NCBI GenBank assembly: GCA_910580205.1
Contig: CAJTVP010000006.1
Location: 1-64,000, forward strand
Reading direction: 5' to 3'
Length of the DNA: 64,000 bases
From: an uncultured Eggerthellaceae bacterium
Lineage (GTDB): Bacteria; Actinomycetota; Coriobacteriia; Coriobacteriales; Eggerthellaceae
Shown here in pieces: positions 57,931-64,000 of the stretch. Made by a program: the position numbers and the translations under genes. The notes under the pieces were generated by a model, which was given only the letters and a program-made list of their open reading frames with translations, did no database searches and was not told where the DNA came from. Positions within the stretch are counted from its first letter, which is position 1, and each line of letters begins with the position of its first letter.

Positions 57931-59017
57931 GCGTCCGAAGAACGTGGTCATCCTGGGTTCGACCGGCTCCATCGGCCGGCAGACCCTTGACGTGTGCCGG
58001 ATGCATCCGGACAAGCTGAACGTCGTGGGCCTCGCGTGCCACCGGAACGTCGATCGCATGGAGGAGCAAGCCCGCGCCTTCGGTGTGGAGCACACGGCCC
58101 AAGGCGCTGAAGCAGCCCTTGATCTCATCGAGATGGATGGCGTGGATGTGGTGGTGAACGCGCTGGTGGGCGCTCAAGGATTGCGCGCCAGCATGAAGAC
58201 GCTTGAGACGGACGCGCAGCTGGCTCTGGCGAACAAGGAGTCGCTCGTGGTGGGGGGAGACCTCATCATGCCGCGAGCGCAGGTGCCGGGACGTCTCATG
58301 CCCATCGATTCTGAGCACGGCGCCATCTATCAATGCCTGGTCGGCGAGGATCGCTCTGAGGTGAAGCGGCTGTGGGTGACCGCTTCTGGCGGCCCGTTCT
58401 ACGGCATGGAAGCGGATGAGCTTGAGACGGTGACCGCTGCGGATGCTCTGGCGCATCCCACCTGGGCCATGGGGCCGAAGATCACCATCGATTCTTCCAC
58501 GCTCATGAACAAGGGCCTTGAGGTCATCGAAGCGCACCATCTTTTCAACATGCCCTATGAGCGGATCGTCGTGCTGGTGCAGCGTCAAAGCGCCATTCAC
58601 TCCATGGTCGAGTTCGTGGATGGGTCGGTCAAGGCGCACTTGGGGGCGACGGACATGCGCATCCCCATCCAATACGCCCTGAGCTGGCCTGACCGGTGGC
58701 CATCTCCCGCGCCGTCCGTTGATTTCAGGAAGATGGCGCCGCTCGATCTTGGCGAACCTGACACGGATACCTTCCGTTGCCTCGCGCTCGCCGTGCAGGC
58801 GGGGAAGACCGGAGGCACCATGCCGTGCGTCATGAACGCTGCGAACGAAGTGGCCGTCGCGGCGTTCTTGGAGGGAGCGTGCGGCTTTTTGGACATCCCG
58901 GCATGCGTGGAGGATGCCATGGAAGCCCACGAGGCGGAGGCGGTCGAATCCTTGGAGCAGTTGGAGGATGTCGACGCCCGCGCCCGTGAGCATGCAGCCG
59001 CATATCTAGGGTTGTAG
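57917..59017 (+). CDS. dxr: 1-deoxy-D-xylulose 5-phosphate reductoisomerase
   Basis: A 366-residue enzyme of the MEP isoprenoid pathway, NADPH-dependent. It has the nucleotide site VVILGSTGSIGRQTLD, NALVGAQGL, LANKESLVVGG, SEHGAIYQCL, TASGGPF and MGPKITIDSSTLMNKGLEVIEAHHLF. In most related operons rseP and ispG follow; here dxr ends the + strand block and is convergent with the LRR surface gene, overlapping it by 12 bases. Confidence 0.95.
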   Translation: MPPCERPKNVVILGSTGSIGRQTLDVCRMHPDKLNVVGLACHRNVDRMEEQARAFGVEHTAQGAEAALDLIEMDGVDVVVNALVGAQGLRASMKTLETDAQLALANKESLVVGGDLIMPRAQVPGRLMPIDSEHGAIYQCLVGEDRSEVKRLWVTASGGPFYGMEADELETVTAADALAHPTWAMGPKITIDSSTLMNKGLEVIEAHHLFNMPYERIVVLVQRQSAIHSMVEFVDGSVKAHLGATDMRIPIQYALSWPDRWPSPAPSVDFRKMAPLDLGEPDTDTFRCLALAVQAGKTGGTMPCVMNAANEVAVAAFLEGACGFLDIPACVEDAMEAHEAEAVESLEQLEDVDARAREHAAAYLGL

Positions 59018-60583
59018 GAGCGCAGCGTCAGGGACTGCTTCTTTTGGCGCTGTCCCTGTCACATCTCCCTCGGCCTCTTCAGGGGCCATCTCCTCTTCGC
59101 CTTCCTCTTCTTCTCCATCCGGGTCGGCCGTCTCGTCGGATCCATCCGGCTCGCCGTTGCCATCCGCCTCTTGCGGCTCATCCCGTGGTTCCTCAGAAGC
59201 CCCATCGTCTTCTGGTTCGCGCCCCATCGCTTCCTCCTCTGGCGCTTCGGATACGGTCGGCCCTTCTTCCTCCGCAGCTGCAACAGCGCGTTCGGAGGCT
59301 GTGAACGACAAGATGCGGAAGGGGAGCCCTGCTTCGGCGTCTCTCGTCTGCCCAAGATGCGCAGCGAGCTCAGCGCCGTTGAACGCATCCCCGTCACCTT
59401 CGCTCACCCAACATCCTTCGACGGCCGCTCCTTGCCCACCGGGAGGCGTTGGCGGCTCTGGTGCGATATCCTCCATGCGGTTCGAGGTTATGAACGTCGA
59501 TAAGCTGGATAGGCCGTAGAACATATCCAGGTGCTCATCGCCCGCGTTCGATGCCAGCTTGATGCCGGAGATGTCCAGGTGCGTGAGGGATGAGCAGTTC
59601 ATGAACATCCCCGTGCAGAAGGTCAAGGCGCAATCGGGTTCTCCGCCAGACCCTGAGAGGTCAAGGCGCTTGAGCCTCTTGCAGTTGTAGAACGCGTTCC
59701 AACCCTGGCCTGCGCCATGGAATCTGAGCGAGGATGAGCCTTTGATCTCCTCCAGGTTGCTGCAATTGGAGAAGAGGAACTTGATCTGAGCGGTGCATGA
59801 GCGCGTGTCCCAGCCGCTGAGATCAAGGGAGCGCAGAGAGGAGCAATCCCGGAACATCTGCGGGATGGTCTTCAGCGAGCTCACATCCCAACGGGACACA
59901 TCCAGCGCCTTGAGCGCTTTGCACCCATCGAAGCAGCACTCAGCATCTTCCATCCCCGCCATGTCCCACCCCTCAAGGCCTTTGATCTCAACCAGCGAGG
60001 AGCAGCCTTTGAACATGGATTGGATGCTCCGCCGGTTCCTCGCATCTCCTTCAGCGAACGCGTCCGGCGTGATGCCTGACACATCGATGGTCTTCGCTTT
60101 GCTCAGATTGAAGAACCAATACTGCGGATTGAGCACGTGGATCGGGTCGGCTGCGGCCTTGCCACCGCACGCCACTTCCGTGATGTTCCGCGCGTTGTCC
60201 TGCCACTTCTTGAATCGGCTCGGTCGGATGCTGGAGGCGTATGCGTCAGCGCTGAAATCCTGATCACCTTTCTCCATCCCGTGCCAGGAGGCTTCGAGCG
60301 CGCGGCCATTCCAAGAAGAGGGGATGGCGCTCGCGCGATCGAAGACGAGCGTCCGTTGCGCGCTGGCCGGATCTTTGTAGAGCGCGGCGTAGGGCTCCTC
60401 CTTTCCGCCGGCCGCGATGGTGAAGCCGTTGGAGAGGGAGACGGCATCCGTGAACCAGGCGTAAGCGGGCTCAACGCTGAACGAGGCCAGCGAGATGACG
60501 GCGGCCAGAAGCGAACCGGCGAACAGGGCCGCAGCCCTTCGCGCACCCAACGCGGAAGCGGCCTGCATGCATGATGGGACCAT
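59006..60583 (-). CDS. Secreted BspA-type leucine-rich-repeat protein
   Basis: A 525-residue exported protein. The N-terminus is a signal peptide (LFAGSLLAAVISLASF) followed by AYAWFTDAVSLSNGFTIAAG, a pattern like SipW-dependent signal regions. Residues 170-365 are BspA-type LRRs (DUF285 style) with repeated MFKGCSSL, MFRDCSSLRSLDLSGWDT and MFMNCSSLTHLDISG units. The last about 100 residues are an acidic Glu/Asp/Pro tail with no LPXTG or membrane anchor. GGGAGGAGAAGG precedes the ATG. It is last in the surface operon and probably interacts with host or matrix proteins. Confidence 0.85.
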   Translation of the reverse strand: MVPSCMQAASALGARRAAALFAGSLLAAVISLASFSVEPAYAWFTDAVSLSNGFTIAAGGKEEPYAALYKDPASAQRTLVFDRASAIPSSWNGRALEASWHGMEKGDQDFSADAYASSIRPSRFKKWQDNARNITEVACGGKAAADPIHVLNPQYWFFNLSKAKTIDVSGITPDAFAEGDARNRRSIQSMFKGCSSLVEIKGLEGWDMAGMEDAECCFDGCKALKALDVSRWDVSSLKTIPQMFRDCSSLRSLDLSGWDTRSCTAQIKFLFSNCSNLEEIKGSSSLRFHGAGQGWNAFYNCKRLKRLDLSGSGGEPDCALTFCTGMFMNCSSLTHLDISGIKLASNAGDEHLDMFYGLSSLSTFITSNRMEDIAPEPPTPPGGQGAAVEGCWVSEGDGDAFNGAELAAHLGQTRDAEAGLPFRILSFTASERAVAAAEEEGPTVSEAPEEEAMGREPEDDGASEEPRDEPQEADGNGEPDGSDETADPDGEEEEGEEEMAPEEAEGDVTGTAPKEAVPDAALLQP

Positions 60584-60603
60584 CCTTCTCCTCCCTCAGC
60601 CGC

Positions 60604-61242
60604 TCACGCCATGGCCGAGGCGCCATAGGCCGCGCAGGCTTCATGGGCGTCTGAGAAGCCCTCAGACTGGATGGCATAGGCCGACACGTCGATGGAGGTG
60701 GTGGTGATCCCGGCATCTTGCGTGAAATTCGCCAGGGTCACCGCATCGAAGATGCTCTTGGTGGAGGCGTTTGGCGCAAGCTCGGCCTCATAGATGTAGC
60801 GGTACGTCCGGTATCCGTCCTTCAACAGCGGCGCTCCGTCCTGTTCCCACCCGTCGTTCACGGCGAAAGTGAACAGGTCGGCATCGGCCAGCGTGGTGTC
60901 CACCCCTTCGATCAGGGCATTCCCTGAGAACACGGGGATCTTCACGTCTGCGGCGATGTAGACCGGGATGCTGCCGGCGTTGGTGATGGTGGGGTCTTTT
61001 GCCACCGTTTGCGCGGGCAGCATGTTCGCCGCCGCCTCCGAGGAGAAGGCGGGTTCGGTCAGCTCCACTTTGAGGTTGGCGTTGATCGTGAAGGGGTTCA
61101 CCGCCCTCGCCGTGCCGGTGAGGTATGCGGCGGCAGCGCTGATGCCGAGCAGGCACGCGAGCGCCCCGCACGTCGCCGCTGCAGCAGCCCTCTTCACGCT
61201 CTTTTCAGGTCGTTGGGGCTGGTCAGATGGTTGAATCGCCAT
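60604..61242 (-). CDS. TasA-like protein with SipW-type signal
   Basis: A 212-residue exported protein. The signal has KSVKRAAAAATCGALACLLG, then AAAAYLTGTARAVNPFTINA, the SipW-dependent A-Y-[FL]-T pattern. The body has the TasA/camelysin-family features KVELTEPAF, LPAQTVAKDPTITNAGSIPVYIAADVKIP. TasA forms biofilm fibres in Bacillus after SipW processing. The ATG at 61242 follows GAAAGGAAGACC and overlaps sipW by 49 bases. Confidence 0.85.
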   Translation of the reverse strand: MAIQPSDQPQRPEKSVKRAAAAATCGALACLLGISAAAAYLTGTARAVNPFTINANLKVELTEPAFSSEAAANMLPAQTVAKDPTITNAGSIPVYIAADVKIPVFSGNALIEGVDTTLADADLFTFAVNDGWEQDGAPLLKDGYRTYRYIYEAELAPNASTKSIFDAVTLANFTQDAGITTTSIDVSAYAIQSEGFSDAHEACAAYGASAMA

Positions 61243-61757
61243 GGTCTTCCTTTCGGTCTCTTTCTTCGGTCATTCAAAGGCAGGTATGCAAGAGCCAGAT
61301 AGGCGAACGCGAGCGCGGCCGATGTCAAGATCACGATGGTCTTGCGGGAGATGAGCAGGTGCAGGAAAGCGCCGGCTTGCGGCAGCGCGAACCTCACCGC
61401 GCCCCTCACGTCTCCGAACGGGACCGGGTGCAGGTCATCCGTCTCGTTCGCGTCCCCTTTGGTGGTGATCGTCCCTCCTTCCTCATCTATCCGGGCGGCT
61501 CGGTGCACGCATAGGCTGTCTTCCAGGGTGAAGGCGATGATGTCGCCGGGTGATGCGGACGTTCCATCCGCGGCGCGGTCGATGTAGGCGAGCGAGCCGC
61601 GCGGGAGGGCGCTCCCCATGGAATCCGACATCACCACGCAGGCTTCCATCCCGAACAGGGCCGGGAGGGCCAGGGCTGCGCTCATGCCGAGGATGAGCGC
61701 GCAGTCCAAGCAGATGGTGGCGAACAGGGCGCGCCGGAGGATCGCGAGGGGCTTCAT
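61194..61757 (-). CDS. sipW: SipW-like signal peptidase I
   Basis: A 187-residue ER/archaeal-type signal peptidase with two membrane helices (about 10-35 and 137-160). The catalytic Ser is in VVMSDSMGSALPRGSLAYID and the base is His in LCVHRAARI, where ordinary bacterial enzymes have Lys. It ends in a basic cytoplasmic tail. The next gene upstream ends in its start codon (TAATG). It is expected to process the two proteins downstream. Confidence 0.88.
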   Translation of the reverse strand: MKPLAILRRALFATICLDCALILGMSAALALPALFGMEACVVMSDSMGSALPRGSLAYIDRAADGTSASPGDIIAFTLEDSLCVHRAARIDEEGGTITTKGDANETDDLHPVPFGDVRGAVRFALPQAGAFLHLLISRKTIVILTSAALAFAYLALAYLPLNDRRKRPKGRPWRFNHLTSPNDLKRA

Positions 61758-64000
61758 TAGATTCCCTTCCCCGTCGCGCGATGGCGGCCATGGACGGGGC
61801 GGCGTTTCCGGATGCGCCAGAGGATGAGCAGCATGATGGCGGCTGCGCCGGTCGTGGCGAGCAGGGGCGCCCAAGGCGTTCGGTCGCCGGTCTGAGGGAG
61901 CGTGGAGCTTGACCGTGGCGTCTCATCCGACGGGGGCCGTTCTTGATCAAGGACCGGTTCAGGCTCAGGCGCCTCTTCCCGTGGCGCGCGGAACGTGATG
62001 GTCTGGGCGTCGTTCAGCGGGTTCTCATGGACCACCAAGGGTCGGCCATCTTTCGTGAGCGTTTCATAGACCACGAACTGCGCACCGGCGGCGCACTGGG
62101 AGCCGTCCACCTCGAAGGCCACCGATGTGCGACCCGTCCCCAGTTCAGGCGCGAAGGTGATGGAGCTCGTGATGGGCTCGCCCGCTGCATCGGTCACCGG
62201 CTCTGCGCGCGTGCCCTCTTCGGAGGAGATCCGCTTCATGAGCGCGCCGGTGAGCGTGTATTCGGCTTCCGCTTCAAGGCCCTGGTAGCTGACCGCGTCG
62301 ATGATCTTCATCGGCTCGCCGCAAGGGGCTTCTTTCTCTCCCGTGGCCGCATCGCTCGCGAAGGTGCTGATGCGCGGTTCGACCACGGTGACGCTCTGCG
62401 CGCTGTCAGAAAGCTCTTCGTGAGAGCAGATGATCTTCCCGCTCTCTTGGTCGATCACCTCCTCGAAACAGACGAGGCGCTTGCCGGAAAGCTGCGTCGC
62501 ATCGAAGATGAACGCCACCTCGCAGCTGCCTGACGGGTTCGCAGGCGTGAGCGCGCGCTCTGAGGTCACGGGATCTCCATCCGCATCCGTGATTCCATCT
62601 CCTGTGCTCCCATCCACGAGTCGCCCGCGGATCGTGTAGGCGCGTCCCGGCATCAGGTTGCAATAGTCGATCCGATCGGTGATGGCCGCCTCCTCATTCG
62701 GGAAGAGCTGTTTCACATCCACGTTCCCAGCGCTCGCGGAGGTGGTGATGGCGGGCGGGGGCGTCACGCGGTCTTCGATGTCTCCGAGAGGGATGCTCAG
62801 ACCATGGGCGGTCACTTTGATGTTCTCAAGGGTCACCAGCTCCAGACCCTCATTGGCATCAGAGCGCAGCTCGGTCAAGGTGTAGGCGTCGTAGGGGAGC
62901 GCGCCCAAGCTGTCATCCGGTTGCGTGCAGCCGCCATCTGCGGTCTTCCCGAACCAAAGGCCGGCTTCGGGATCAAGATCGCTGCCGTAGATGATGCCCG
63001 GTTCGCGAACGTCCTCGCCGGGCGGCTCTGCGCCCTCGTGAGCTCCCGTCGCTTCGGCTGCTGCCTTCAGCCCGCTTCCATCTCCATCCAGCGCAGCGAG
63101 CGCCGCATCGTTGCCGTTGGTGTTGCGCGTATGCGGGTTCCACGTGGCGCTCGTATCCACAATCCCATTCTCGTCCGTGACGACCACATGGGCTTCTCCG
63201 GTGGTCTGGGACGTGAGCAGGAAGGGGACGCGCGCCAGCCGCGACTGGTCCGTTTCGCGGATCTTGCGCAGGTCAAGATCCCCGCGCTTGACCTGATCGC
63301 ACGCGCCTGCGCCTCGCACGAGCTGGGTCACGCACCCGTCTTTGTCGATCGTGAACGTGCGCGCTTTCCCGTCGCTCGCCAGATAACCAGGGCCTGCCGC
63401 CGTCTCTTGGATGGTGTAGGCGCCGAAGGGCAGCAAGCGGTCCTCAGTGCGCGCGACGCCGCCAGTGGCGGTGATGGTGGCCACCACCTCTCCGGGCGCG
63501 TGCATCACGCCGCGCACGCACACGTCATGTTCGCTGTCGTTGCGGATCTGGAAGGTGGTGCCATCAAGGTCCGCTGCCCCCAGCGCGCTTTGCAGGCCGC
63601 TTTCCGCGTCACGCTTCTCGATGAGCACGTCTCCCCGCTGGATGTCATCAGCCACGGTCTGCTCTTGCACGAACTCGATCGTCTCGCGCTGCCCCTCTGA
63701 GGGCAGGCCGATCACGCGCATGGTCTCGTCGATCAGATACCCCGTGGGCGCTTTCGTCTCTTGGATGGTGAGCGTGCCGAGCGGCAAGCAAACCTCCCCT
63801 GCGCTGTTTCGGTAGAACTCGTCCCCGCCCACGGCATGTTCGCGATCGAATGAGATGCAGCCGTTCGCATCGGTCAAGAAGCGCCAGGTGCGCGAAGGGG
63901 TGAGAGCCTGCGCTTCAGCTGGGCTTGAGAAGCGCTCGCGGTAGTGGCGCGCTTCGAACTCCGCTCCAACCAGCGTGCCGTCTCCTTGGGGCGTGCTGTT
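61757..64000 (-). CDS. LPXTG-anchored VaFE-repeat adhesin, 5' end outside the window
   Basis: The visible 747 residues run off the window edge, so the N-terminus and start are missing. SpaA/Cna-B-like domains fill the first part (AFEARHY-like VGAEFEARHY, GCISFD, TIQETKAPTGYL, TIQETAAGPGYL). Two VaFE domains follow (VKQLFPNEEA, YTIRGRLVDGSTG, CFEEVID; then YTLTGALM, VAFEVDG, VVYETL), which form intramolecular ester or isopeptide bonds. The C-terminus has the sortase motif LPQTGDRTPW, a membrane helix and KRRP basic tail. No sortase gene is in view. Confidence 0.88.
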   Translation of the reverse strand, partial: NSTPQGDGTLVGAEFEARHYRERFSSPAEAQALTPSRTWRFLTDANGCISFDREHAVGGDEFYRNSAGEVCLPLGTLTIQETKAPTGYLIDETMRVIGLPSEGQRETIEFVQEQTVADDIQRGDVLIEKRDAESGLQSALGAADLDGTTFQIRNDSEHDVCVRGVMHAPGEVVATITATGGVARTEDRLLPFGAYTIQETAAGPGYLASDGKARTFTIDKDGCVTQLVRGAGACDQVKRGDLDLRKIRETDQSRLARVPFLLTSQTTGEAHVVVTDENGIVDTSATWNPHTRNTNGNDAALAALDGDGSGLKAAAEATGAHEGAEPPGEDVREPGIIYGSDLDPEAGLWFGKTADGGCTQPDDSLGALPYDAYTLTELRSDANEGLELVTLENIKVTAHGLSIPLGDIEDRVTPPPAITTSASAGNVDVKQLFPNEEAAITDRIDYCNLMPGRAYTIRGRLVDGSTGDGITDADGDPVTSERALTPANPSGSCEVAFIFDATQLSGKRLVCFEEVIDQESGKIICSHEELSDSAQSVTVVEPRISTFASDAATGEKEAPCGEPMKIIDAVSYQGLEAEAEYTLTGALMKRISSEEGTRAEPVTDAAGEPITSSITFAPELGTGRTSVAFEVDGSQCAAGAQFVVYETLTKDGRPLVVHENPLNDAQTITFRAPREEAPEPEPVLDQERPPSDETPRSSSTLPQTGDRTPWAPLLATTGAAAIMLLILWRIRKRRPVHGRHRATGKGI

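Noticed and set aside
62804..63700. 298-codon + strand frame inside the adhesin gene
   Set aside because: The - strand frame is continuous across the region and has VaFE domains and LPXTG; the + frame has no recognisable feature.
1..64000. Insertion sequences, prophage or integrase signature
   Set aside because: No transposase or phage gene is seen. The only recombinase is the housekeeping XerD with the E. coli residue numbering.

Overview
The window is a GC-rich, tightly packed bacterial chromosome segment. Genes commonly overlap by 1-4 bases and run mostly on the + strand. The best fit is an anaerobic member of the Coriobacteriia (Actinomycetota). The reasons are a superoxide reductase of the desulfoferrodoxin type, a GlnR-like regulator beside glnA, the paired B12-binding radical SAM / DUF2344 genes, a DUF1846 protein, a fused CydDC transporter and long low-complexity tails on ribosomal proteins L21 and L31. 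This placement is an inference from gene content; no rRNA or tRNA gene lies in the window.

Layout. 0.1-4.3 kb: DUF1846 gene (-), then pyrG and xerD. 4.4-11.5 kb: the cell-elongation operon mreB-mreC-mreD-pbp2-rodA followed by an overlapping DUF697 membrane protein, which implies a rod-shaped cell. 11.5-17.6 kb: radical SAM protein, DUF2344 partner and fused cydDC. 17.6-22.7 kb: an Ogt-like protein that lacks the catalytic cysteine (-), rpe, cysteine desulfurase, PHP phosphatase, Nif3-like and zinc-ribbon genes. 22.8-30.5 kb: rpmB (-), Asp23, fatty-acid-kinase-like gene, recG, rsmD, Nfu-type Fe-S carrier, two small Cys-rich or zinc-ribbon proteins, lgt and superoxide reductase. 30.5-42.4 kb: rpmE with a structured leader, glnA with its regulator, polA, then the long operon rplU-rpmA-obg-proB-proA-nadD-yqeK-rsfS. 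42.5-47.7 kb: thrH-like (-), a heterodisulfide-reductase-like Fe-S protein, a tail-anchored protein, a gene-free convergent gap, uppP (-) and tatD. 47.8-54.4 kb: chorismate mutase with DAHP synthase, UvrD/PcrA helicase, CBS-type pyrophosphatase and HtrA protease. 54.5-59.0 kb: pyrH-frr-uppS-cdsA-dxr.

59.0-64.0 kb, all on the - strand, is the accessory part. It is a translationally coupled surface cluster of a truncated LPXTG/VaFE adhesin, a SipW-type signal peptidase, a TasA-like protein with a SipW-type signal, and a leucine-rich-repeat secreted protein that appears to carry the same kind of signal. It resembles the Bacillus tapA-sipW-tasA matrix operon with a wall-anchored adhesin and an LRR protein added. 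It is the best candidate for a little-described system here.

Other points of interest are an apparent AUU start codon for obg, a palindrome centred on the -10 box of glnA, a two-stem leader in front of rpmE, and repeated extended -10 promoters without clear -35 boxes. Most of the rest is core genome: wall synthesis (mre genes, pbp2, rodA, uppS, uppP), translation, nucleotide, proline, NAD and isoprenoid synthesis.
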